Source: Lota lota (Eukaryota; Chordata; Actinopteri; Gadiformes; Lotidae). From it: a stretch of 64,000 bases of DNA. The notes under the pieces were generated by a model that was given only the letters and a program-made list of their open reading frames with translations, made no database searches and was not told the origin of the DNA. The position numbers and the translations under genes are program-made. Where the stretch lies: positions 3,828,501-3,892,500 of the forward strand of contig JACYXH010000216.1 of the NCBI GenBank assembly GCA_026745465.1. Direction: 5' to 3'. This document shows, piece after piece, positions 38,436 to 56,966 of this stretch. Each line of letters opens with the position of its first letter. Within the stretch, counting starts at the first letter, position 1.

Positions 38436-40003
38436 TCAGCTCTGATGGCAGATGAGGCAGCAGTCCAGGCAGAACTCCAGGCACTCGGTGGACTCGCAGC
38501 AGGACTCGCAGACGACGGCGTGGCAGTGGGCGTGGCAGTTAAACTCCTCGACCGGCACGTCGCACACTTCGGCGCAGCACCGGGTGCAGCAGTGGCAGCA
38601 GCAGGAGCAGAGGTGGTGGAGGCAGGCGGAGCACGCGTCCAGCAGACCCAGCAAGACCACTGAGCACTGGCAGGAGAGGCAGGCCAGCACCAGGCCCAGG
38701 AAGGAGGCTTCGGGAAGGAGAAGTAGGATTATTATTTTTTTTAAATTACAAGCCGGTTCAAGATCTACCCATTAGTGACATCACAACACAGAGGGAGTGT
38801 CTACACAGATGTATGGTAGATTGGTCAAATTATCGCCCTACCTAAACGGACTGTACTAATTGGTAGGCTGAATAATCCATTTTAAATATGATGGACACTC
38901 CCACCTGTGATGTCACTAATGGGTCATTTTGAATTGCCTTGTAACAACTAAGCAACATCACACCTGACCTGGTGGTAAAACAGGCCCTCTAAAGAGAAAT
39001 ATGTTAGCAACAAACCACTACTAGTTGTGTATGTGCAAAAATTAAGATGTCTGCCATTGTGTTTGATTGGTTCACCTACGTCATACTTTTGACAGTGATA
39101 ACCCCTACCCCGTAGAGGCTGTGGATCTTAAGTGAAGCTAATGGAGATAAAATACAGGCTCCACATGTTCTTCCAACTGCTGTCATGGCCTGCCGTGTTC
39201 ATTAACAGGAGATTAACAAAACAACCATTAACCCCAAAATTAATCTCAGGCATGTTTGTGATTTGTTTTTTCTCTTTATCCCTGTGTTGAACTTGAAAGA
39301 AAGATCAAGTGTGATTGTGTTTGTTTAATCACAGCAGAGATCACTTCAGCAAGGCTGGGTTGGCTGAGTCTGCCAGACATCAACAACATCACGAAAGAAG
39401 CTGTCATCGCCTGATCATTGCTCCACAGTCCAAATTGGTGTGTACGCGCATGTGATTGCATACTTTAACCTCTCGTCTTTCATACACGCTTCTTTTTCTG
39501 TGGTCTTAACCAACGTATCATATAGGGTCTGCATTGTTATTTTGTTCGATTTTTTGTCTTCTTTTTTTTTCATCCTCTCCAGGGCTGGAGAGTGAGAGAG
39601 CTCATGCAAAGCAAGACGTTTTATCCTGTTTACTGCAGGAAGTAAATACAAGGATGTGAGGATTCCCCAGGGAGTAGAGTTGAGTGTTTTATTTCTGCTC
39701 AGTTGATACAATTACGGGCCCCAACATAACGTTAGGCAAATCTATGTGATAAGAGACCATTCCTGTATGTGTGTCTCAATTTACTCACTATATGCTTATG
39801 AGACTGAACTCTCAAGTGAAGCTTGAATTGCATAGTGCAGAAGGTTTTAGCTTTATTTTTGCGTATCGCTACACTGCTTTGCAGCGCTTTAATGGTCCCT
39901 TGAAGCATTGCCTGGGCTTGTTCAAAAGAGTTTTGGTATATTGTTTACATTTTTAGTTTGCGTATCTATCCGTGAAGTTGGCTTGCGTTGTTTGTATATC
40001 TTA

Positions 40004-40048
<45 letters not shown>

Positions 40049-41392
40049 TGTTTGTGTGTGTGTGTGTGTTTGTGTGAGAGAAAGAGAGAGAGGACATACT
40101 TGACCCCTGAGTGATGGACAATGATAATTCTATTTCTATATTTTATTGCACAAAGATTCCCTTGTCTTCCTTACCTTTGTCCGTAGCATCAGCGGTTGAT
40201 CGGGGCGGACTGTCTCTGCTCTGGCCCCTCTGACTGCTCACCGATTGGTTGGAGCCGTGTAGATTTGAGGTCAGGTGTCCAGAAGGCCGGGGCGCTATAG
40301 TCGTGGGTGATACTGGTCGTCCGCAGTGTGGACAGGGCTCTGGGAGACCTAGCTTGGGTCCTCTACGGACCTCTATCACCCCCCCTGGAGGGGCCAGAGG
40401 TTGGGTCGCCCCACCAATATGCTGGGCTGCTGCAGAAACAGATGAATTAACCATTCATTAACTAATGTTTTTATCATAATTGCAGGGTTGAGATAACACT
40501 GTGGAAATAAGTGAAGTGAAGTCTATGTTTTCTACAATGTAGCATTTAGTCTACTCTGCTCAATCAGTTGTATAGGATTTGGGTTTCTTTATTTCATTCA
40601 TTTTGATGTGCTGAACACTTTGGCTATTTAATTTCTTTTACTTGAGCACCTTTTTTTAAAGTCATTATTTACCTTCATCAAATGTTTGGTTCCCCTTTGA
40701 TGAACCTCACACCCAGGAGTTAGAGTTTGACTGTGACACGCGCAGGAACGTGAGAGATGTCTGGCAGTTTGTTTTATTAAAAGACAGTGCCACACTGAGC
40801 TGTCATTCCACTGTAGGCTACTGATGAGTCATTGCTGACGGATGCTGAAGTGTTCTCAAGTGTGTATATATATATATATCATATTCACCTCTGACGTGTC
40901 AATCAATCTAATTGTTTATTTCCTCTCATGTGAGGTTTCTCTCTTATCATATCAAGGCCACTGGGCTTCTAATGCAATCTTTTGTGTATAGATTATAAAA
41001 CATTAAACACATGAATATAAATAGCGCTCAGAGAGGGGAACTGATTAGAAAGAAAACACACAACGACACAACATTAGCCCGTCCTTCAATTTGAAGGAAG
41101 GAACCCATTGATGGTATTGCCGTCAATCTAGAAGAACTTTGTCTTGAGAAATGAGTATCCAAGCTTCCGAGTTTCAAGCTATTTACCTCTGTCAAAATCA
41201 CAGTTAGGTATTCTATTGTGTACAAATCATGGAATTAGTACATTACAATATTAACACCATAGGACTAAAGAAAAACACAATGTATGCTTTATTCAGGATA
41301 TGTCAACCCCCACAACACTTACCTTGGGTAGAGTCGCTCCCTCTCTCCCCTCGGAGGTCGTCGATCTCTGAAGAGCATTCTCTCGGTAACAT
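38436..41392 (-). CDS. I-mfa (MyoD family inhibitor) domain protein, divergent MDFIC/MDFI type
   Basis: Three minus-strand exons join in frame to 198 residues: 41323-41392 (ATG at 41390-41392, starting MLPREC), 40175-40429 and 38436-38707. Splice sites are G|GTAAGT, G|GTAAGG and matching AG acceptors, with one base carried over each time. Residues 24-108 are polar, with one CPHCGRP motif. Residues 109-198 hold about two dozen cysteines and end CCESTECLEFCLDCC LICHQS, matching the end of MDFI/MDFIC (CCES-DCLEICMECCG). Family members bind and retain bHLH and other transcription factors in the cytoplasm, and lipidated I-mfa cysteines also bind PIEZO channels. The N-terminal half of the domain is strongly diverged (LACLSCQCSVVLLG for LACLFCEFLTLCN). 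Its position beside a FOXP gene points to MDFIC, but MDFIC2 or MDFI cannot be excluded. Confidence 0.8.
38750..38950. mobile_element. Small inverted-repeat element in the first I-mfa intron
   Basis: CCCATTAGTGACATCACA (about 38768-38785) is inverted at TGTGATGTCACTAATGGG (about 38908-38925), with further pairing of GAGTGTC and GACACTC. This looks like a MITE of about 200 bases. It abuts a solo MITE end at about 38955-38990. Confidence 0.5.
40008..40078 (+). repeat. (GT)n microsatellite
   Basis: Interrupted GT repeat of about 70 bases in the second I-mfa intron region. Confidence 0.95.
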
Positions 41393-41816
41393 GTCTCAAC
41401 GGTTCACACCATCACCCACCCGTCTGTCTCCATGTAAACATCCTCACACCTAGCGCAAGCGTCTTACACCCAGCCCACCGAACCTTTTCCTCATGCTGGG
41501 TGAAGCGGGCCGAACAAGGGCTTGTTAAGTTGCGGTTGGGTTTGGTGATTCATCAGTACAGCACAGGGGCCCTCCACTCCCGTCAGCCGTATGGAGGGCC
41601 AGGGTGGGGTGAGAGGAGGGACGCCTCCTCCTCCTCCTCCTTCCTCCCCTTGTTCTGCTTTAGTCCCCTAACACAATGGAGACACATACCCCATGAGGTT
41701 GTCAGCGGGACGTGCATGTGTGCCGACACAGTGCATTCACACGCTCGGACGCATGCCCGCGGGGAAGTCTGTACACTTAGACACAATTAAACACATGCGT
41801 TGTGGGGACATACCCA

Positions 41817-41817
<1 letters not shown>

Positions 41818-41852
<35 letters not shown>

Positions 41853-41977
41853 ATATCCACGACATGCATGCAAACATGAAAGCCTATACGCCTATAAACA
41901 CACAAGCAAATACACAACACACACCCGTGCACACAGATGCATGATAGTATACGCCTATACACCACACACACACACAT

Positions 41978-42037
<60 letters not shown>
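41818..42037 (+). repeat. Two (CA)n microsatellites and spacer
   Basis: CA repeats occupy about 41818-41850 and 41962-42037, upstream of the I-mfa gene start. Confidence 0.95.
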
Positions 42038-42038
<1 letters not shown>

Positions 42039-42628
42039 ATCAAGTTAAAAAAACCATTTGAACTCAAGGTGAGCCATGCTCCTTCCTGGACGCAGCACAC
42101 TTCACAGGAAGCAAGTCACCAATGACTCATCTATACTTGCATGAAAATAGCAATTTAATGTCACTTTAATTATATTACTGTACATTTGTGAATGGTAACA
42201 ATACAACAGTATTATTTGTCATAATACAATGATAAATATAGGTTATTTTGGTATTCTCAAAGTTGGATGCTGACAGGTTTTCTGTTCTGTCTGTTCTCAC
42301 AGAATTAAAGACTGTAAACAATAACCATTAATGTATAATAATAAGCACTATTTGAGAAGTTCACTTCAGCCATGGCTTTTGTGGACTTTAAATGTTGTAC
42401 ACATGCCCGTATCTTAATGTAGGCCTATATAGACCTACATTGGGCAGCTAGCCCATAAAAGACAAAATCTAGCGGCGTTGCAAATAACTGATTGCTCAAT
42501 AAGGGCTTTATGAATAAATTAGACGCAGACTACTTCATTCCTGTTGTGACATCCTGATGGGAAGATGAACAGAGAGCGACCCTCGTGGCGGGGATGTTGA
42601 CTAAACGTCACCGCGCTGTGTTGAAAAC

Positions 42629-42961
42629 ATGTTGAAAACTCGCGCGTCTCGCGATGAGTTTATGGCACATCAAAGCAACGCGTTAAGTGAAGCTGTTCAA
42701 GTTGTCGCTCGACGCGCGGGAGAGGTAATCAGAAAATGTCATCTAAATGGGCTGACAAGGTATCAAAGCGAGCCTAAATCTAAGTCTTTATCAGCCATGA
42801 CAATTACTGACACTGATCCTCAACAAGACGCTGAAGAAAAGAATATTTATGTCGGGAGCTTTGTTGCGTTGTTTGGTGGTGAAAGATCTTTTGGTTTTCT
42901 TCACATGATGGGAGACAAGGTGGGGAAGATAATCGTGCTGGAAGGGGGGATGCCGAACTAA
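42629..42961 (+). CDS. Hypothetical 110-residue ORF in a CpG-containing island
   Basis: The frame begins MLKTRASRDEFM and lies in a short stretch with far more CpG than its surroundings. I do not recognise the protein. A possible donor (GGGAGAG|GTAATC, about 42724) lies inside it, so only the first 32 codons might be exonic. It could equally be a promoter fragment or a chance ORF. Confidence 0.2.
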   Translation: MLKTRASRDEFMAHQSNALSEAVQVVARRAGEVIRKCHLNGLTRYQSEPKSKSLSAMTITDTDPQQDAEEKNIYVGSFVALFGGERSFGFLHMMGDKVGKIIVLEGGMPN

Positions 42962-43766
42962 CTCTTATAAACAGCAGCAAAACAAAAATATTTTGTGAAA
43001 ATTAAGGCTGGACAAAGGTATACATATGGTCGTAAACTAGAATGATCATAAGAAATTATAACTTTATACTTTAATTTTCATTTCTAGGCTTACATAGATA
43101 GGCAACATATTTGTAATAGCAAGTCCAATATCAGCCTTTACAATTTTAAGCATGTAATACTTTAATATGTTTTCCACACAGTATGTTTTACAAACAACCA
43201 CATACATTAATGTGTAGTAAATACATTTATATATTGATTACAATGTAATGACCAACTTTGCATATACAAAAACTGAGAAGAAACTTTCGTAAATACAAAT
43301 TAATGTTTGAATTGAGGCACAATCAATTAATATAAATACATTGTATAATCTTACAATTGTTTTTAAATATGTTTACAACGGCTATTTGTGACAGATATGC
43401 AATCGATTAGTTTGTTTGAGACATCTTCATATTGGTTTCTAGAAACAAATACACCATAAGAACACTACAGCACACTGTGAATTAACACATATTTTCAGAT
43501 AATTGTTTTTATCTGAAACTTCACAACATTACAGAATATCAACTCTTTACCTTTACTAACTGACTATACACATTGTGATTAATGACATGTTCTTGCCCAG
43601 ATTATTGCTATCAATCTGGTAACAAACACATCCAGTTCAAAGGTCAAATAAAATCATCAGAATCATTCAATAGAATACAAATAATAATGTTTACAGACTA
43701 CATCCCTGCTGACCGTCAACGTCTTTTTTGCTTTGTTTACTTTATCTTTGTTTAACATTGCCAGGG

Positions 43767-50968
<7,202 letters not shown>

Positions 50969-51019
50969 CTATAGACACAGACAACCAGATTGAACCAGAT
51001 TGTACATCACACCAGGACA

Positions 51020-51130
51020 CTAATAGTATAGGGGTTAAGGTGTTCAACTGTCAGCCAAAAGATACTGGGTTCGATCCCTGAGATCCCTTTGAGTGTCATT
51101 AGTTAGAAATGGCATAAGGGTCCTGCAGGT
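51020..51130 (+). repeat. tRNA-derived SINE fragment
   Basis: TAGTATAGGGGTTAAGGTGT resembles an A-box region, and ACTGGGTTCGATCCCTGAG contains a good B-box. A SINE body follows. A similar piece (TAGTGGTGATGGTGTTTGAC, AGGTTCCATCCCCTG) lies at 50380-50450. It is not a tRNA gene, because no cloverleaf can be completed. Confidence 0.6.
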
Positions 51131-51693
51131 AATAGTTGGTAAAATGTGCTGTGAGAATATCTGTTTTGGCGTTGTCTGCCTCTGTGATTTTGATTTTACA
51201 CCGCGCCTGGCTCATTTCTGATCAATCAGGGCATCTCTTCCCTGATTGGTTCGGGGAATCCATCTTGCCTGCAAATCACAAGTATGTGAAGTGCAACACT
51301 TCTCAATGGCAAAGAAAAGTAGGGAGGGAGGGGAATTTTTTGGTTGTTTAGCTCCAAAATCTTGCTCTCTTCCTCATGTTTATGCTCTCTCTCTCTTTAC
51401 AACTCTCAAATCTTACCTAGAGCTACTTTATTGGATTGATTGGTCAATCAGATCACCTAAAATCAGATCACAAATAGTATTAAATCAAATCTGACTGAAT
51501 AAACCCCTACTATATGCAATTTGATCTATATTACTATACTGGACAGAGTTCAGAGTAGCCGAATCAGAAGCTGAATCAGAATATATTGTTGATTTTCTTT
51601 CTTTCTTTCTAATTATTGGAAAGAATGTACCATAGCGGAGGTCTAAGTGAGGAAATATTAGGCATGCACAGAGTACTAAATTAAAGATAACAC

Positions 51694-51694
51694 A

Positions 51695-51730
<36 letters not shown>
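51694..51730 (+). repeat. (CA)n microsatellite
   Basis: About 18 CA units. Confidence 0.95.
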
Positions 51731-51731
<1 letters not shown>

Positions 51732-52227
51732 CTGCATTAAACCCTCGACTGCAGATGCCCGCCGTCCAATTACAAGCGAGCGTTGTCAAGCCATTGAGTA
51801 CACAGCCAGGGGAGGTTGTGTCATTGACCCCAGACGAGACGCGTGATTGGCCGAGCAGTTAATTAGCACCACAATTACATGCTTGTTGTGACTCCTAATT
51901 GAAGTTTATGGGTATTAATGCAAACACACACAGAATATGAAACGATCTGCAGTGCTAATAATGAGCATGCTTCCACGAGCCAGATGCCGGTCTCTTTAAC
52001 ACAGGAGGACATTGACCAGTCTGTTGAGCCTGAGACAACTCCGTGGAATAGAAACAGAGAAATTCACCAACATGCATAGGACAGGTGGACTCTTTACCTT
52101 TAACAAAGTTTAATTTATGAAGCCATTCTTTGCAAAGCATTATCATTATTATTGTGTTATTATTATTATTATTATTATTATCTGCTTTTAGAAAAAAATT
52201 ACCAAATTGAATATAAACTTTTTTAAA

Positions 52228-52244
52228 TAAAATGAATTACTTTA

Positions 52245-52296
<52 letters not shown>

Positions 52297-52320
52297 TAAT
52301 GTAATTCATTTTATAAAAAA
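52228..52320. repeat. AT-rich near-perfect palindrome around (AT)n
   Basis: AAAATGAATTACTTTATATT and its inverted copy AATATAATGTAATTCATTTT flank about 50 bases of AT repeat. Further AT repeats run to 52376. Confidence 0.9.
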
Positions 52321-52649
52321 AAGCATATATAATATATATATATAAATATATATTATTATATATATATATATATAATAACCATTGCTTGATGATCATACAA
52401 TTATTGTGGAATATTTAAATGATGTGATACTTCAGCCAAAACCACACTCGTTAACCATCGTTAACCATTGTATAGCACACCACTCAAGTTTCACGTTTGC
52501 TCCATGCTGACAGAATCCTTTGGCTTCACGGGGTGGTGAGGACCACACACTCATCAATGAAGGATGGAGAATGGAGAAGGGAATACAAGTGACAAGAGGA
52601 GGAGACATGGTTGGTCCATCCTCTCTTTGAAGTGTGCTGTGGTTCATCA

Positions 52650-52713
52650 ACCCCCCCCCTCCCCCCTCCCCCCTCCCCCCTCCCCCCTCCCCCCTCCCCC
52701 CTCCCCCCTCCCT
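52650..52713 (+). repeat. (TCCCCCC)n heptanucleotide repeat
   Basis: About nine C6-7 runs are separated by single T. The minus strand therefore has nine G runs in a row, a strong G-quadruplex candidate. Confidence 0.95.
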
Positions 52714-53175
52714 GATTAAGATGACCCACCAGGGAATCGTGACAGACAACCATAAAATGATGTTGGGGCCGTGGTTATTCCCCTCTTACACACTTATCTA
52801 CTTGGAACAATTATTCCTCCTCCTCCTCCTCCTCTTCCTCACCCACCCTCACCTCCCCTCCCCACCTCCCACCTCCCACATACTGATAACGAAAGACAAA
52901 CAACAGCTCTATGTGTCACCAGCACCCCCATGACTTGGATCAGAAGTCCCTACCTCTGTCACCGGAGTGTGCAGAGTCTGCCATGCCTGTGTCCCGTCAT
53001 GCGAGACCCCCACCCCCCGCTAGGAGGGGCTTCCTCCCTGACATTTGTCTCCCTTACACCCCTTCTATTTTCTGCACTCGTGAACGGGAGGAAGAGGAGG
53101 AGAACGAAGTGGAAGATGAAGAAGATATCTGCTTATGCCGGAGTGTTGGTGCTCACTTAGTCAGGCATCCCCATT

Positions 53176-53260
53176 AGCCTCTCTCTCTCGCTCTCTCGCT
53201 CTCTCTCTCACTCTCTCTCTTTCTCACTCTCTCTTTCTTTTACTATCGCTCTTAATCACT
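53176..53260 (+). repeat. CT-rich microsatellite
   Basis: Interrupted TCTC repeats. A similar CT/TGTC tract is at 54138-54203. Confidence 0.85.
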
Positions 53261-54161
53261 CACTCACTCACACACTATTTCTTACTGTCTATCTCTCTCT
53301 ACTTGCATGTGTGACTTAGAAGACTATTTTTTATTTATTACTTTATTTCCCCCCATATGACTGAGGAGAGTAAAGACGTAGAGATGTATTTCCCAACAAA
53401 AAGACAAAGAGAAAAAAAAACAGATATGAGATAGCACATCATGAGAGGGTTAATAGCAACGATGCCATGGGCGTAAGGGACAAAACACTAATTAACTCGC
53501 TCAAGGTTAAAAAACATAGAACAGGTAACCAATAAACAGGCAACCAATCAATACGCTGGAACAACCAACATGTGTACCGTTTTCAGGTTTTCCACAGTTT
53601 TCCCACAGATAAAAAATAAAAAGTTAACTTTAGAAAATGGATGGGTTGTAGACAATTGTTATACAGCAGACTATACTATATATCTATTTGGGGTTAAATA
53701 TAGATAAATGGTGCCTGCATGTTGCATGTGATGTGTGCCTGATACAAAACCTGCAATGGTAGTTTTGGTCTGTAAATAATTACCCATGTATGCATGGTAT
53801 TTGTCAAACACAACCTTCGAGTTTAAAATGGTGTGAGAGGTAACGTGTATGCTATACATACAAAAGCAACATGACAACGTATACACACAATGAGCATGCA
53901 TCACATCTTGCGCACATTTCACAATACATGAAAACCAACAAACAAACACACATAAAACATACAAAACGTCACTGAATGCAGAAAACTTTTCAAAATGACC
54001 ACAGAACATAATCAGTATAATGAAACAAACTTTTCTGCAGCAGTTAAAGCAACTCTGCCTGTCATAAGAAGTATATTATTAATACACTAACCTTGTTGAT
54101 GAATAGAATTCTTTCCAGGCAGTAAATTGTGTGCTGCTCTCTCTCTTTCTGTCTCTGTCTA

Positions 54162-54203
<42 letters not shown>

Positions 54204-56019
54204 CTTACGTGGCTCCTTCTCAGTGAGAAAGCGCAACGGGCTGACATTAGATGTGCATGCACCTGAGGGGGGCGGAGCCACTGAGTCCAGAGTGACAGCT
54301 GATAAGCGCAGCAAGACAACCAGTTAATGAGGAGGCTACACGTTTTCAGACCATTAACACTAACTACATGTAGCTACGTGACTTCGAGAACGGACTAGTT
54401 GGGAAATAAGATTCACATTATTAACCAGTGCTCCCTAATTGTTTTTATATTTGTACAAATTTAATTATAATAAAATAGAAAATAATAACATAATAATAAT
54501 AATAACAATAACAAAAAAAATTATACAGCACCTTTCATTCAATAAATACATTTCAAAGTGCCTTAAATTCAAAAAGGCATACAAAATCAATGGGTGGTAC
54601 AATAATAAAATATAGAACAATTCTAGCAAGTCTAATACTGGATCCTAGAAACACATTTGCACTTTCTCTGGCAATTTAATATGAATCCTCAGTAAACAGT
54701 AGCTACGGTTGAATCATGGGTCTGAAGTGTATTGAATATTCAACTAAAACTGTCAATGTGTGTTCACACACATTGATGTGTTGAAGATGTGTTTACTGAT
54801 GCAGATTATTTTTATTTATGCAAACTTCTATTCTTAGTGCACAAAACAGGCGACACAACCGGCACAAAGCCCAAAGGACACTTTAGAAGACAAACTGATA
54901 CACCTGCCTAAACAGGCACAACTTAATCCCTATCTAGACTGAGGAGTTTTAAAAGTGTTGACAAGTGTGGCGCTTTGTGACTTTATTTAGATGCACTGTA
55001 TTTACATACCCAGGAATTTAGAAAAGATAATATCATTTCATAAAACAACATTAAAGGAACTGTGCGACTGCCTTTCTGTCAAGGTATTCATGTAACAAAG
55101 TTGATTGTTTAAGGGAAGGCCCACATTGTATTTCAGTACACATGTGGACTACATGGGGTGACAACTTGAGTTATAATACTAAAGGAAAGGCCAAGGAAGG
55201 CCTTAGTTTTCCTGTAGGAGAGGCTCAAGCGTCCTGTTCAGGAAGGTTTTCTGAAACATAATAGTAAGCGCTGAAGACATTGTAAACATTCTGTTTCATT
55301 CAATGTACTTTTGTGAGGACATTATGAAATGATATAGAATGTAATCGTTTTTTATATACCTCTCTTCAAATAGGATGAGTTGTTTTAGATTGTGTTACAA
55401 AGGTAACTATGCCACCTACTGGTGAGTTGTTCATCTGCACTTATGATGCGTCAAAAATCAAATCAAACAACGTTCAGTGATTACTTACCACACTGACTAC
55501 AAAATATACAATCTCATGTTACACAATCCCTAATTTTTTTGTTTATGTTTTAAGAGGCTCCAACGCTGAATGCATTCTTTATTCAGCTTTGTGTGTCAAC
55601 TGTTTTACGACATGTTTTGAAGACAGGTCAGTGACGATAGCAGACAGGCAGAAGAGAGAAGGGCGATCGAGGTGTCATGGATAGTGTTTCATGTGACTCC
55701 CTCAACCATATCCTAGGGGAGCTCAACCTCACAATCTGGTGGGGTCAGAGGTCAAGCATAATGGTTAAGCCCTCAAATACAGCCAAGTTATGTGAGCGGG
55801 TCGTGTAACATCTCAGGCTGATGGCCAGAACGTTATAGGGCGTACCACCGAACCTACCACCACATTGACTCCCAAATGCCTGTGATGGTCCAGGATGCCA
55901 ATCCTGTTTAGACTCTTTAGATTCCTGCAGAGTACCAGTGGGTTCTGACAGTGTGTCCCTGGATGAAGGTATCAGCTCCATGTCCAGTGCTCTATCATGC
56001 CATCATACCTCCCTATCTC

Positions 56020-56024
56020 TCTCT

Positions 56025-56084
<60 letters not shown>
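56020..56084 (+). repeat. (CT)n microsatellite
   Basis: About 31 CT units, upstream of ppp1r3a. A SINE-tail fragment (TTTAGCAGACACTTTTATCC AAAGTGACTTACA) follows at 56155-56192. Confidence 0.95.
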
Positions 56085-56088
<4 letters not shown>

Positions 56089-56828
56089 GCTCTAGCTCTC
56101 TCTCTGTCTCCCGCTATATCGTCCCCTCTTCCTCCCATCTCTCGGGTTACATTTAGTCATTTAGCAGACACTTTTATCCAAAGTGACTTACAAGTGAAGC
56201 AGAGAATAATTCCACGTTTTTGAGAAGAACAGACCAGCAGTGGGCCCTGTAGCTCTTCACACTGTAGCTCACCGCCCTGCAACAGGTGTTGACTGACAGG
56301 CTGTAGAAAACAGTGAGTTATTCTCCATTCAATCTTATAATAAACTTGTTTTGTGTTGTGTCATGCATGTGACAGCTGGACTGTGAGTGCAATGTCCTTT
56401 ATGTGGTCATGTAAACTGTCTTGCTAACGGTCCTATTTAATTTACCGACCTTAACATTACCATTTATTTATTTGTTAATCTAGTCTATTTATTCATCTGA
56501 TATGAGGCTAACCCTAAAGTGGTCATGAACCTTCTCTACTTTATGAAATGCAATGAATGTACCGGAATTTCAATGCCCTTTCATCCTTGATCCCGTGACC
56601 GTTAAAAATAGGCCAGATTCAACAGGCTACAACTAAAGTTTATAGACACATCCCAGAACTCTCTGGAGTATGTGGTCTCCTGGAGTTGCAGAGGTTAGAA
56701 CACCACGTATAATCCTTCCAACATCATAAAATATACGTTTAGTGCTAAGATATTAGCAAAATGACGAAAGGATCTTTGTCGTCTCCAAATCCCAGACACT
56801 ACTGTTCATAGCTCCAGTCCTCTCTGTC

Positions 56829-56838
56829 CTATTTATAG
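56829..56838. promoter_or_regulatory. MEF2 consensus site upstream of ppp1r3a
   Basis: CTATTTATAG exactly matches the MEF2 consensus YTAWWWWTAR, 129 bases before the ppp1r3a ATG. Two CATCTG E-boxes (about 56861 and 56908) are nearby. This suits a muscle-expressed gene. It could also act as a TATA-like element. Confidence 0.55.
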
Positions 56839-56966
56839 TGTTGGCCCATGCTACAATGCCATCTGTAACTGGACTCCATGTATTAAGTCACAGCATGCTG
56901 AATGTCATCTGCCAGAAGTAGAGACGCTGCACTCTAACTCCCTCTCTCTCTGAGAGCCAAGCCCTT

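Larger units (their letters stand above)
41400..43766. other. Intergenic region between the I-mfa and FOXP genes
   Basis: The region holds the CA repeats, then a CpG-containing island at about 42545-42760, then AT-rich DNA with nothing recognisable. The island could be a promoter or first exon of an unknown transcript. Confidence 0.4.
50985..56966. other. Region between the FOXP and ppp1r3a starts (head to head)
   Basis: Both genes point away from this 6-kb stretch, so it should hold both promoters and any 5' FOXP exons. It contains CA, AT, poly-C-type and CT repeats plus SINE pieces. A possible FOXP first exon lies at 52958-52984 on the minus strand, but it does not join in phase to the first recognised exon. 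No other gene is seen. Confidence 0.5.

Noticed and set aside
51060..51080. tRNA gene suggested by a B-box (GGTTCGATCCC)
   Set aside because: No paired acceptor or anticodon stem can be drawn, and related fragments occur elsewhere in the window, so it is a tRNA-derived SINE.
51950..52045. Possible extra FOXP exon (QAQQTGQCPPVLKRPASGS, minus strand)
   Set aside because: It has a Gln/Pro/Lys flavour like FOXP linkers but lacks a good donor and does not fix the phase between the candidate exons.
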